The notes under the pieces were generated by a model that did not search any database, had not been told where the DNA came from, and saw only the letters and a list, made by a program, of their open reading frames with translations. From Blastobasis lacticolella (taxonomy: Eukaryota; Arthropoda; Insecta; Lepidoptera; Blastobasidae): a stretch of 64,000 nt of DNA. Shown piece by piece: positions 46,125 to 57,551 of this stretch. Made by a program: the position numbers and the translations under genes. Location: positions 14,830,501 through 14,894,500 of the forward strand of contig LR990053.1 in the NCBI GenBank assembly GCA_905147135.1, read 5' to 3'. The number at the start of each line of letters is the position of its first letter. The first letter of the stretch is position 1.

Positions 46125-46407
46125 TACAAACATAGATTATTCCACCTTTTCACCATCCTATCTAATCATACTAGTTTGTGAGGATGGATGAATGGGTAGA
46201 TAGATGTTTGTTACTCCTTCATGCAAAAACTACAGATTTTGATAATATTTGGCAGTAATATAGCTTGTAGTTCAGAATAGCATATACGCTATAATTTATC
46301 CCGAAACTAAATGTAATTTTAATATAAAAATCGAATTTTGTTTCGACGAAGTAGCTGGCAAAAGCTAGTACAAACATAGATAATTTCCCACCTTTTCACT
46401 ATTCTAC
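46125..46407 (+). mobile_element. Repeat flanked by ~37-bp direct repeats
   Basis: The direct repeats are 46125-46161 and 46369-46407: acaaacatagattattccac / acaaacatagataatttccc, then caccttttcaccatcctat / caccttttcactattctac. Between them, gatgtttgttactccttcat, gcaaaaactacaga, ttatcccgaaact and gacgaagtagctggcaaaag then ctagt form a word set I know from common lepidopteran repeats ending in gctagt. The end ctag-t would fit a Helitron (CTRR end), but the long direct repeats would not be made by one, so a local tandem duplication may have occurred as well. Confidence 0.5.
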
Positions 46408-46802
46408 GTAGGTACAGAAATTGCTCTAATTTGTATTATATGTCCACTACAATGGCAGCCTGAATAATGGGGTGTGACCAGCGTTGGACACAGTAATTCA
46501 GGGCGACACGTGTGGTCTCGTGAAAAGTGGTTAGACTACGGTAGCCGGGATTTTGGTGACTTAATTTGAAGTAGGAGGCTTTCCACTTTGCCTTTGATTA
46601 AAGGAAGTGATTAAATGTTGAATTAGCTCATTTCTTGGAACGCAATCCACTAAAAGTCCCCACAAGCTGCAAACTTTTCTATCGGCCGGTAGTTTAGTTT
46701 GAAGGCAACTGGGAAGCCCATCAAACTTATATATCGGCCGATAACGAAACGTTATAATGTACGCACTTGTATAAATCTTTTTTTTTAGTTATATTAGCCA
46801 GG

Positions 46803-46960
46803 CCTTTAATCACTATCTCACCTTGAAGGCGTGTACATTATACCGATCAGGGAACACACTCGCAGGAAACGCGTTCCATTCCTTAGCCGTACGCAATGAA
46901 GGTTGTACTAAAGCGGCTCGTATCGATACCCGATATATTAGAGATCAGAGGGGTTACTCA
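46803..46960 (-). pseudogene. LINE ORF2 C-terminal remnant, type 2
   Basis: Minus-strand frame SLIYRVSIRAALVQPSLRTA, then KEWNAFPASVFPDRYNVHAF, KVR, stop. It is open for about 43 codons and the best-preserved of the three type 2 fragments (others 5225-5390 and 9050-9200). The stop after KVR replaces VNR in the 9050-9200 copy. It is truncated at both ends. Confidence 0.65.
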
Positions 46961-48332
46961 TCAAGCCCGAGATTAATTACTTTTCTAGTTAACCTCTCAC
47001 TAAAGTGTGGTGTGTGGGGTTGATGGGGGCCTGCAGAGGCTGAACCACATGTGGCGTAATTGTGAGGCTCTGTGCACGAGAATTATACAATGATCTTTCG
47101 GTTAAGAAACTGGTAGTCAGGTATTATGGCCAAAATGCACTTCCGCATAAACTTATGGGAAATATGTAAGAATATATGTTATAAGGTAGAACACAGGAAA
47201 TATTTATCAAAATCTCCTCAACAGTTTTATCGTGAAAGAGTGTCTATCAAATATCATCCAAACTTCCAACCTTTCACATTAACAATTTTAGTACAAAAAA
47301 TAGGATAGGATAATTAGGACAAAGTTCTTAAAACCTATCCCATAATGACATAACAGCTTTAACTCTGCCGTGTAGGTACATCGAGGGAATATAGCGACAT
47401 TTTGTAGGTAGGCGCAGTGGCGACAAAGCGGGTAGCTATGTAAAGAAACACATGAGCAAAAGTGTTAGGTAATGAGCTGGCGTCTCTCAAAGGGTGCGTC
47501 GTTGAGCGAGGGATTTGGGGCGGCTAGCAAACGCTACGGTTTTTTATATGTTTACTACGGCTTCGCACGGATTTTCTCGGCTTTTTTTTGCTATAATTGA
47601 CATTACTGCAAAAAGTGTTATAGACAATGTTATTCCGGAAGAAATTCTCTAACTGATAATGCAAACCGCATCAAAATCCATCCATTAAGGGGAGAAGCGA
47701 CTTTAATTATTAAAACGATGTAATATATAATTTTGGGTTATATCATATCAGCTGGAAGACGGAACGAAGGCCGGTCTTGTGCATTCCGCATCCAGCTGGT
47801 ACCTGCGATCTTTAACAGATCGTCGGGTCCACCTAATAGCAGATCTATTCAGTTTTCAGTTATAGTGAAACTTTAACTTCCAGTTGGTACATTACAGCTC
47901 AGAGTGAAAATAAAAACATGTACGATTTTTGTGATACATAATAAACAAATTATTTTATAGTAAAAGAACATTATTATACCTAATTGGCATTAATGGCTTA
48001 CCTTCACGGGGTGCCAATCGGGCTGAGTAATTGCCAAAAACACATCAACTCCTTAGATTAGAAACCTTGAACTTTGAATAGAAAAATTATAGGCTAGTCT
48101 TTCAAGTTTTAATTATTTCGAGATAAAAGGGAAGAGGACGAGATTGCCCGGGGGAGGGAAAAATCGAGCATTACATTCACTGGTGGCGTGGAGGCGAAAT
48201 CGTCCAGAGACGCTACAGGAGCGCGCATTGCATAAAAATTAACCACGAAAACAAACATCTGTGCCATCTGCTTTACACCAGACAGACTTGTTGTTTTCGT
48301 CTTGTTGTTTTTATAGGGTTAGATGGATAAAA
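46961..48332. other. Mostly unannotated, possible repeat at 47560-47730
   Basis: 47560-47730 (acggcttcgcacggattttc, aaccgcatcaaaatccatcc, ggagaagcgactttaattat) resembles a widespread lepidopteran repeat from memory. 48115-48235 is GC-richer. No coding region is supported. Confidence 0.3.
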
Positions 48333-48608
48333 TAATAATCATCTTGATGTTAATATCCTGGGTGTGCTCTCGGGCGCGGAGTTCGCCATTGTTGACAAGG
48401 GAACCTAACCAGATTGGTTCATTGTTAAACATTCAGTCACCTGAGTGTGCAGGTTTCATCACAATATTTTCCCTCACCGTAAGAGCATCGGTTAATGTTC
48501 AACTAATGTACATAACTCAGAAAAGAGTCATTGGTACATGGCTCAGATTTGAACCAGGGACCTCCTGCTTACGAGACGGACCCCTTAACCACTAGGTCAC
48601 CGACGTTC
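48333..48608 (-). mobile_element. SINE-B copy 7, internal deletion
   Basis: Tail aaaataataatcatcttgat at the left; the ggtgtgctctcgggcg block is followed directly by a shortened middle (cgccattgttgacaagggaa), then the full right part up to the tRNA-like head (cctcctgcttacgagacgga, ccactaggtcaccgacgttc). The centre with the ccatgatccagga block is missing, about 90 bp compared with copy 1. Confidence 0.75.
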
Positions 48609-50144
48609 CTACGCTCAGTTCAGATGGATATCTACTCTGTATTGAACTTTACAAAATTTAAAAATTATAACAGTAAGGTTTTTACAATGCCAGATAATTA
48701 TCAATATTAAAAAGAAGGAACATCCGAAATGCCCCAAAAGGGCTATTATCGATCAATCCAGACCGATAAAGCTTTTATCGGTAATTTCATGGTCGCAAGC
48801 AAACAAATAATGACAAGATGATAATATTGCAGTAGGAAAACATTAAAGCACTACTTTACTAGAATATTGTAAAATACATTGGTAAAGGAAATTTAATTTG
48901 ATTGGTAACGCTCATAGTAATTAGGTATGAACCAAATGCAATCACCCCCTTTGTTGCCAATTTTAGCTGTGTTATTTGTGTCTAACTTTCTTTTTCCATA
49001 ACCTTGTCAGCTAAGAAAACTACCTTTCATCCACACTCGCAACGGAATTTCGTAACAAGTTCCTTGAACTTTTGCCCAATGACTATTACGAGTAATTGCT
49101 TAGGTTTTTTTTATTAGTTTCCTCTTACATACATAAATAACGTGATTCTTTTTTACGCCACTCGTCAACATTTATAATATACGCATGCGTAGTATCGGGC
49201 CAAGGAGATTAGACGTCGTTCTCAAATTTTTGGGACAGCGTAAAACACTAAACATCCTCCTATAACACTTCCCTATCCCTTCCCCAAGCCCTCCTGACCT
49301 TTTTGAATGAATAATTTTATGTATAATTCTTGGCCCTATGGCCTCAAAATGTGCGATTTCCTTTGAAGTTTTTGTACCTCCGCTTTTTGGAGGCTTTAAT
49401 ATTTTTCTTTCATCGGTTCTGCAGTGAAATGTATGTAAATGATTAGGCTCGTGTACATTACCGAAATTGATACCTATTCAAGCCAATTGTATTGGAAGGA
49501 ACATAAACGAAGATACGAATAATAAGGCTAAAGGTAGCAAACGCAGGATGTCATATTTAACGAGAAATCGATATAATATCCAATTATATTTGGGTGTATC
49601 AAATTCCATTTTGTTATTCTAAAGAAGGTTTTATCTCCATATCGTCGTAGCGGTTTTGATGTGTTTAAACTTTTATCGTCGATTCAGCTGTACTTATTCA
49701 GGTAGGATAGCGAAAATTATATTTGATACCTTTGGACGTATTTTAGTAGAAATATCAGTAGTTCGATTTGCACGCGGTGCAAACTAGTCCATTCAACGAA
49801 GGACGAACAACGAATGAACTAACGAATAAAAGAACAATGTGCCACCGGCCTTAAAGTACGTTTCAATAAAACAAAGACGAAACAATCGTCCGCGACAACG
49901 ATAATGCTGAATGTAGCGTAAAAATAAACTAACACGCCGCGAATAGGGAAACTATACCTTAGATTAGATTAGATTTATTTATTCACAATAACATTACAAT
50001 CTTCAATACAACACATTGGTAAACCGCTTTGAGGTCTGTCTCAACGATAATTTCGCCTTCGCCATCACATATACAATATTGATAAGTTGGTGGTTGGTGT
50101 CATGTTACGGGTCTGGGTGTTCTCTATAATAAGTATGTATTTAA
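48609..50144. other. No clear feature; retroposon-like tail near 49965
   Basis: ttagattagattagatttat then ttattcacaataacatt at 49965-50000 looks like the complement of a retroposon tail (minus strand). No body is recognised. The remainder is AT-rich and unassigned. Confidence 0.3.
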
Positions 50145-50238
50145 AAGTATATAAGTAGTTTATCAGTTATCTAGCACCCATAACACAAGCTTAGCTTACT
50201 TTGGGGCTAGATGGCGTTGTGTGAATTTGTCCACGATA
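50145..50238 (+). mobile_element. SINE-C 3'-end fragment
   Basis: gtatataagtagtttatcag, ttatctagcacccataacac, aagcttagcttactttgggg, ctagatggcgttgtgtgaat, then a run of att repeats as the 3' tail. No tRNA-like head. Confidence 0.65.
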
Positions 50239-50844
50239 ATTATTATTATTATACTAAAGCAACGTCTGACGGTCATTATAGACTGTAAAGGCGCCGTAGG
50301 TTATCATACGTCATCAGGTACAAGAATAATTTCCCTTTGTAGTGATAGCAGACGTTTAGGAGACTCGCAAAACTTTGGTCTACCCATGCACAGGCTGGCA
50401 CAAAAAAATTTTTTTGTGACCCAAACGTCGGCTTTTTATAGCGATAATCCTTAAATATATTATTGTGTGAGTTTATAAGTAAAAAACGGGGTGCCTCACA
50501 TCCTTGGCAGTTACACTTTTCGGCAACATTAAAGTAACTTTTCTCTTTTCTCGTCTACTATCACTGCAAAGTTTCCACTTTCCTTCCTTCCTCGTTCCTT
50601 CCGAGGAAGAAAAAATCCTTTTTCGTGTACTCGATGACGGTATTACCTCCGGCGCCCACACATTCTATAAAATGAGGACTAATGACCAGACCGCTCTATA
50701 GTATTATTAGTAATACAAAGCAGCCATATTTTCTAGACAACAACATAAACCGCAAGAAGCGCTCAGCCGGCACTTACCAACGCTAACGGTCAATAAAGAC
50801 GAAGAATTTCTTCCACCGGAGTCATGCCTAAAGCATTCGCCTGA

Positions 50845-50958
50845 TAAAGGGTGACCATAAATGCTGCCATCAGGCGGTCTGTACGCTTGTTTGTGATCTC
50901 AGTAGTGTCATAATATAAATTCTGGTCAACTTAAATAAATAAATAAATATAAATATTC
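50845..50958 (+). repeat. LINE 3' end with AAAT tail
   Basis: gctgccatcaggcggtctgt and acgcttgtttgtgatctcag match the ccatcaggcrgg-cg-tgtttg words in the other LINE ends. After about 30 bases comes taaataaataaataaat, the tail. Confidence 0.45.
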
Positions 50959-51029
50959 GTGGACAAATTCACACAGCCCCAAATAAAAAAGCTAAATAAT
51001 AAAATGATAAATTAAAAAAGTAGCTAATG

Positions 51030-51100
51030 AGTTATCCCATACCATAAGCTTTGCTTACTTTGGAGCCAGATGGCGCTGTGTGAATTTGTCCAAGCATATA
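51030..51100 (+). mobile_element. SINE-C 3'-end fragment
   Basis: gagttatcccataccataag, ctttgcttactttggagcca, gatggcgctgtgtgaatttg then tcc. A smaller inverted piece of the same end (ggacaaattcacacagcccc) lies 60 bp upstream at about 50962-50982, so two ends face each other. Confidence 0.6.
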
Positions 51101-51699
51101 TTGCACCTCCTTCAGATTAACAATAATATAGAACATCATTAGCAGTTTACCGACATTTCAATGTTACAGTAGCTCATTCAACTATAGTTACTTAAAAAAC
51201 TTGAGAGTATGTTATAATATAATCCTTATAAATAACAGAGGATATCGGGACCGCATTAGGCGACGGAACTAAAGCATTTTAATCGAGAATTAATGCAAAA
51301 TAAAGTACACATTTTGAAATCACAAACATAAACCTACATTACCCGAAAATCGCTACTCCTACTCTCATAAAAGCGATATAAGTACCACTGACGGATGTCC
51401 CAAATTCTCCTGAGTGCATGTCGACCCTACAATCGAGTTAGGATCACGGGTGCGAACGTGTGCGACCGGATTTTACGTTGGCACCATGTGGCGCCTATGT
51501 CGACTCAGCTACTTATTTGGGACTATCCGAATTGCGACTTTAATCTTGGCCGCCCGAGTATTTTGTTATCGCAAAAGGATTTAATATCTGACAGCTCACG
51601 TAAAGGAAGGATGTTACTGCTACGTGAACGTGGGAGTTGCTTTGGTCTCCTGAAATTGAAGGCTATTATGTCTGAAAAATAACGTGGAAGTAAATCTTC

Positions 51700-51861
51700 T
51701 TTACATTGTATGAAACAAAGTTGGTACCCGCCGTCTGTCTCTATCTAAGTATTTATGTATGCTTAGATCTTTAAAACTACGCAACGGATTTTAATGCGGC
51801 TTTCAATAATAGATAGAGTGATTCAAGTGTCAGTTTATTTATAAGCAGAAAAAAGGGTAAT
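51700..51861 (+). repeat. Dispersed repeat K, copy 2
   Basis: tacccgccgtctgtctctat, aactacgcaacggattttaa, tagatagagtgattcaagtg and tttataagcagaaaaaaggg match 34121-34290 in order and orientation. It leads straight into the minisatellite at 51862. Confidence 0.65.
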
Positions 51862-52046
51862 GAGGGGTAGTTGTAGGGCAGGGATAGGTGTAGGGAAGGT
51901 GTAGGGTAGTTGTAGGGTAGGGGTAGTGTAGGGGTAGGGGTAGGGTAGGTGTAGGGTAAGTGTACGGTAGGTGTAGGGTATGTGTAGGGTAGATGTACGG
52001 TACGTCTAGGGTAGGTGAAGGGTAGGTGCGGGGTAGGTATAGGGTA
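51862..52046 (+). repeat. GTAGGGT-type minisatellite, ~185 bp
   Basis: About 15 units of variable length (mostly 10-12 bp) built around gtagggtaggt: examples ggtgtagggtagttgtaggg, taggtgtagggtaagtgtac, agatgtacggtacgtctagg. All G/T/A-biased on this strand; the complement is C/T-rich, and a 75-codon minus-strand frame of PTPYT-like residues is only the translated repeat. The start coincides with the end of repeat K. Confidence 0.8.
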
Positions 52047-53340
52047 GGTGCGGGAAACGACATCATGCCAAAAACTTCTAGTTTACGAGATATGGTGAAA
52101 AAGCTTAAGCTACTTAATAAAAATATAGAAAAAAGCTAGATAATTAAAAGCTATTACATAAAACTCGAGACGTTTCCTCTCTATCTTCTATAATAAAAGT
52201 CTGTTTAAAATCGTTTAAACCACCTCACGCACGCAGGATTATGCACGTAGGTCTAACATATTTGTTGAAACTTTGCATGTATTGTTATGCTAAAACATAC
52301 AGGACTTGCTTGCTATGTTGTTATTTGTTCTTTACTGTACAAAAAAATAACCTCTTACTTCGACTTTATGGTGGTAGGTAGGCTGCCAAAACATCGACGC
52401 GTATATTATCTTTCAATTCAAGTAATGCTCTCCGAAAACCGTGACTATTTCCGTGACACTGAGCACGCGACTAAAAGCCTTCGAGACAGGCAAATGCATT
52501 TTCAAAAATATCCTTTTAGGAGGTCATATTCCATCGACATTCACTTTGGGTTCGCTGTCATGTTGGGATTTCTCACTGCGTTCACGGGAAATGCTGAAAG
52601 ACCAATTTCCTTTGAAAGGAAGCTTCGTCTATACATCAGTTTCAAATGTCGTGTGTGCTGAAAGAAATTCGACGTGTGATTTTGATTATATAATATTTTC
52701 CGGAACGAAAAATAGAAACTCGAGAACCGATTGGCATCCCGAGACGGTATGATATTTTTTATTTTATTTTTTACAACAAAAATGACAATTTCATGATGAG
52801 TAGAATCTACGCAGTAAGTTTAAACGGTCTCCAGTAACTTAAATGTCAATTAAACATAAGACGCTAGAATTCAATTTGGAGATCAAACAAGCCTCATGTC
52901 AACATAATACAGAAAGCAATTAATTTAATGGAATCTAAACCAAGACGCGGCAATTAAGATACTAATTCCGAATAATTCCGAACAAGCAGAGTACCAGGGC
53001 CGGAGGAACTACAAGGAGGTCATATTTTACTTTTATGCGAACGAACCTCGATCGGATGACGTCGAGGGTTCTAGTAAATGGTATCCCACGGGGCAGTCTA
53101 ATCCCTTTGCTGCTATCCGACCTAAAATTGAAATTCCCGGTCCAGCCAGAGTGGCAATGTTTCAGACCGTCCACTTCAGACATTAAAGTTTAAATGATGA
53201 CGGTAGTGGGTACTTTGAGTCTAGAATTTGCATTAGATGCCAGACCCCCCAGGCTTTTGCCGTCAATCATGGCAGAGGTTGCCACATTAACCAATTACCA
53301 GTTTAAAGACTTTCCGGGCAAGTTGTGTTGTTTTAGAAGG
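52047..53340. other. No recognised feature; two unassigned ORFs
   Basis: The plus frames at 52287-52661 (124 codons) and 52441-52752 (103 codons, different register) overlap each other and carry no known motif. 52962-53183 (minus, 73 codons) is also unrecognised. Confidence 0.3.
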
Positions 53341-53402
53341 AGCTAGTCAGTACCTACACTACTAGATGGCCAGCTAGTCAGTACTTACCCTACTAAATGG
53401 CC
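53341..53402 (+). repeat. Tandem duplication, 2 x 31 bp
   Basis: agctagtcagtacctacact then actagatggcc, followed directly by agctagtcagtacttaccct then actaaatggcc. Three differences in 31 positions. Confidence 0.8.
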
Positions 53403-54334
53403 ACATTTGAGTGATGACCTGCGAAGATATAGATGAAGGCAAGGTCTTGAATAACACATTTGCAATTTACGTGGCTTTGTTAATTTACGAAGAACTTACG
53501 AATAAATAAAAAAAGTTAATCTAATATAGTTAAATATTAGAATACATTTTGTGTTCGCTCGTAAAATACAACATTTTACTGCAAACTATAATACGGCTAT
53601 ATCATATTAACGTCTGGCTTTACTTTGGCCATAGAACCATAAACAAAACTGTATAAAGGTGCTAGTAAAAAAGCTCTTTCCTTATAACATAACCGACGTT
53701 ATACAGGACGATCACGTCCGCCACGTATACACAAATAAATGACGTCATCGTCTAATTTCCTAAAGCGACTGCACTCACGACAGGAAACACCCTTTTACGA
53801 GCCGACACAGAAAAGTTATAACTCAATAAAATAACTTTAATTGAATTAACTTATTCTGTCCATTTTATGGCACATTTTATTTTTACAATTGGCTATAAAA
53901 CGTGATTTCAGTTGGAACTACTGTTAGTTTGTGCCCGCTTTTATCACAATGTCCGAGGGTTTAATTTCATTCTCTTCGTGGGATTCTCTTTATGTTTTGC
54001 TTCTAATTGATTTGGGTCGTTAAAAGTAGCTACGTCTATTGAAAATTTGTAACGTAATTGAGTAAACAGTCCAGCTATAAATAACTATTGGAATTTTTGA
54101 AAACCTCGTCAAATATAAACGCAAAATCGCAATGTTCATTGGACATCGGTTTTCCCTGAAAATCCACAACTTTCTGCAAATCCCCGCAATACAATGATGA
54201 GCAATGGGAATTTAAATCATTTAATATTTAAAGCTGCTTTAATATAATGCTGATGTTACGAACAAAGATAAAATACTGGTCTATGGTAGTTTAATAGCTA
54301 CGTAGTAATGCGAAAGATAGAGACTGTCGATCTG

Positions 54335-54388
54335 CAAAATCCTGGATCGTAGTCAAGGGGGCCTCGCGCACGAAGGCCAAGATTAATA
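54335..54388 (+). mobile_element. SINE-B fragment
   Basis: gcaaaatcctggatcgtagt, caagggggcctcgcgcacga, aggccaagattaat: the segment next to the SINE-B tail only. Confidence 0.5.
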
Positions 54389-55238
54389 TAGAAAACAAAA
54401 AGTAATTATTTTTTCAATATGTGTCTATGTATTTTACGAGTAACTGCGACGATAAACGCGGGCAAATCGCGGGTATATCAATCAGTAGGTACAGCTCTTA
54501 TTTACCGTGATTGTAATCTTATAACTAAGTAATAAATAAACCTATTCTATTGGACTTTGTTTCTAAAGCGGGTTGCAATATTAAAACACAATTTGACTGT
54601 TCTGTTAAAACAGAATTTGAAAAATAAAATTAGCTTATTGTAAATACTACTAAATCTAATAATATGTTCGACAGTTCCTGTTTTTCACCAGGTGAGCTCT
54701 GCCCGTTTGTCTGTCACTGAAGTTACTCAGTACAAAAAAGTACAAGTTGTAACAAAGTTTAAAACTGTCTTAGCATCTTTATTGAAAAGTCGGGCATACA
54801 GGAGTAGAGTGGAGCTATCATAAATTCTCAGATATATCACTTGCGCGAAGAGAGGCATATCGGGTGCTTTTTGCCGCTCCGGAACTCTTTTCTTGTGCGA
54901 AGATTTATAGTGCAAAATGCAGCGGGATCCCTAAACAATGTTCTTCTAGCTAGAGACTATTAATACTTGTGTAGCTTATATGAGGCTTTTTTCGAACTGT
55001 TACTGTTAAAAATAATTGTATTAGAAATTTTGCGTTGAATAGGGTTTTTAGGGGGTCGAAAACACGTTTTATGTGCAGACCGCAAAATGTCAGAGACGCA
55101 CAAAGACCCCTAGGTATCTTGCAGATGTAGTCATTATGAAACGCATTGAATTCAAATTCGCGCTCAAATTTACCCCATTTCAGGATAGTGTCGTGACGTT
55201 ACGGTATATATATTACATTGGGAAAAACGAGGTAAAAC

Positions 55239-55265
55239 AATATTAACCGCGGTAACAAATCCGAT
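55239..55265. mobile_element. Family D inverted-repeat arm
   Basis: aatattaaccgcggtaacaa then atccgat matches the right arm at 2548-2574 in 22 or so of 27 positions. A matching left arm could not be found with confidence, so this may be a half-deleted copy. Confidence 0.45.
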
Positions 55266-55738
55266 AACAAGTGCGAAAAAGTACTATTGTCGACAGTTCT
55301 CCATAAAAAGTACTTTTGACTGGATTTCAGCTTTGAGTTAACAAATACCCACACACCTACACAACATAATCATACCTCTCTCTCGTACCAAAGGACAATT
55401 GTTTAAAAATGTTTGAATATTTTATCTCTACAACTCCATAACGAATTCATCGTATAAAACGCCTCAGCTCCCCTTTGTGGAGAATCCGAACGATTTTCAT
55501 TTACACAAAATATGCAAGTAAACAATCCCATCTTTGCTTACATTTCTTTGAAAGTATTTCTTGCTTTTCTTTGTATTTGCCATGGATGCCTTTGCGGAAC
55601 CCGGGAGGAAATCCAGTTACTGCATAGTTAGACTCTGATATTTCTCGGTATTTATTGAAATGCGAGATCTTAAATCTGTAAGATTTCACAAATTTGAACT
55701 CTGTCATTTGAAGTCAACAACCTTCTCTTGTTTCTTTT

Positions 55739-56034
55739 AGAGCGTCGGTAGCCGAGTGGAAACGGTATCCGAATCGAAAGCAAGAGATATCAATGAGTCT
55801 TTACTGAGTTATATAGAGAGTATTATCTCTTTTAGTATTAAACGAAGTGTAACGGTAAGGGAAAACATCGTGACAAAACCTGCACAATCAGGCGACTGAA
55901 TGTTTAACCAGAATGTTTGGAGATGGCAGTCGCTCCACTGTAATTACCTGAGCCAAATCCTGGATCATGGTCAAGGCGGTCCTCGGGCCCTCATGCACAA
56001 GAACAGAACCGGGACATTAACGCCAAGATAATTA
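55739..56034 (+). mobile_element. SINE-B copy 8, near full-length
   Basis: Head agagcgtcggtagccgagtg (A-box tagccgagtgg), then ggtatccgaatcgaaagc in the B-box region. Body gtgtaacggtaagggaaaac, aacctgcacaatcaggcgac, gctccactgtaattacctga. End ggacattaacgccaagataa then ttactttttt. One block around accagatttgg is partly lost. Confidence 0.75.
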
Positions 56035-56466
56035 CTTTTTTAACCTTTTCTCCTTTTTTCTTCCACATGAACAATCGGACAAAGCTTCAGTACCTAAATT
56101 GTGAAGTTAGCCTTCGCGGTCGGGAACTAAAATTGCTCTTAAGTGCCAGATACACTACCCAACTTCTCAGCAACGGAAACTCCGAAACAAGGAGGCATCT
56201 AATTAAGAACACTTATTAGCAAAATCTCTTACACAGTTAACTTGCAACTAATTAGCGAGTTCGCAACGTTATCAAAATATCCGTGTTTGGACTAAATTTC
56301 GCCTAAAGAGGTTATTCATACATATTTTCTGAGGGCCAAGAAGTTGAATTTTCATGGTTCAGTCTGAATGACGGGATGGATTACGAGCTAATTATATGCG
56401 TACTTTTGTTGTGTTGATCGTTCTGAGTATCATCATCGGAAGTAGCGTCGTTCGATATGTGTTTTA

Positions 56467-56736
56467 TGTTATCACCATTAATCTTGGCGTGAATGTCCCA
56501 GTTGTCATCTGACCTCTGTTAACAGGGAAATCTGACTCGATTGGATCTTGGTTACACATTCAGTCGTCTGAATGTGCAGATTTCATCACCATGTTTTTTC
56601 TCATCGTAAGAGCATCAGTCAGTGTTCCACTAATAAACATCACTCAGAAAAGAGTTATTGGTACATGGCCGCAGTGGGATTCGAACCCAGCACTTTGAAC
56701 CATTAGACTAGCGACGCTCCGAAACTGTTATCACCA
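56467..56736 (-). mobile_element. SINE-B copy 9 with target-site duplication
   Basis: The element lies between two copies of tgttatcacca (56467-56477 and 56726-56736), an 11-bp exact direct repeat, the expected footprint of retroposition. Tail side: attaatcttggcgtgaatgt. Head side: ggattcgaacccagcac (B-box-like) and agactagcgacgctcc. The middle is shortened: cccagttg passes directly into tcatctgacc. Confidence 0.8.
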
Positions 56737-57515
56737 ATATTTGCATTCATTAACTCATTCAAAAAGTCTTAATTATAACATGGACATTAAATGTACCTAC
56801 AGCACAAAAGACAGAACACAATAACACAATAATGAGTCAAAACATGATGTCTATGTAATTGTTTATTATCTGTTCAGTTCTTTTTGTGTTGTAATGTATT
56901 TAAAAATACATTAAAGATTATAGAATTAATGCACATAGCAACCTACAATAGCAAAAACGTTTACGATCCGTTATTCCACTCTAACCATATTTAGTACCTA
57001 CAACCAGTCAAACGATATCTCGTTTTATTATTTGCATATCGTACCGTTCTAGAGCCCAATCGAGTCAGTAATGTTGTTTTTGTCTCGACTCGCATCCAGG
57101 AGAGGGCATTGACCCCGCACAGGTGTATAAAACATCTATGAGCCTGGGGAGGTAGAGGGTGGTGGGGGAGGGAGGAAGCCTAGGCATTGTTTTTGAAGTC
57201 TAGAAACCGAGTCGGTTGGCTTTCTGAAAAAAAAACTGCGTCTGTGAATGTTGAATGTTGCGGAGCGAACGCGGTATGGCCGATACTTTTATTTAAAGGT
57301 GAGCTTTATGATTTTGAAAGCATTTCAGGAGTTATATTTGATTGCTATGCTTTACTTACTGAGCATGGTATTGTTTTACCTACAGTTTGGGGCAAAAGTT
57401 TTGGTATACGAAGTAAGAATCGGATTATATACATAACAAACAGAATTTAGGCATAGAACAAATTTGGATCACATTCACAGATTTCACAAATATTAAAATT
57501 GCAAATTGACGATGC

Positions 57516-57551
57516 CTCCTTAAATATATGTTTTTAAATATATTTAAGGAG
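57516..57551. repeat. Perfect hairpin, 14-bp arms, 8-nt loop
   Basis: ctccttaaatatat, gtttttaa, atatatttaaggag. All pairs match, but the stem is AT-rich, so it is less striking than the others. Confidence 0.6.

Noticed and set aside
51862..52046. Telomere-like repeat
   Set aside because: The unit is gtagggtaggt with variable length, not the insect TTAGG repeat.
51839..52066. 75-codon proline/threonine/tyrosine-rich minus-strand ORF
   Set aside because: It is the complement of the GTAGGGT minisatellite; repeat length keeps the frame open. Not a structural protein.
52287..52752. Overlapping 124- and 103-codon plus-strand ORFs
   Set aside because: No recognisable domain, overlapping in different registers, no splice or promoter context; treated as chance.
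7520..56720. Genuine tRNA genes at box-B-like sites (7526, 13302, 16270, 56685)
   Set aside because: Each is followed by SINE body sequence and lacks a complete cloverleaf; they are SINE heads.
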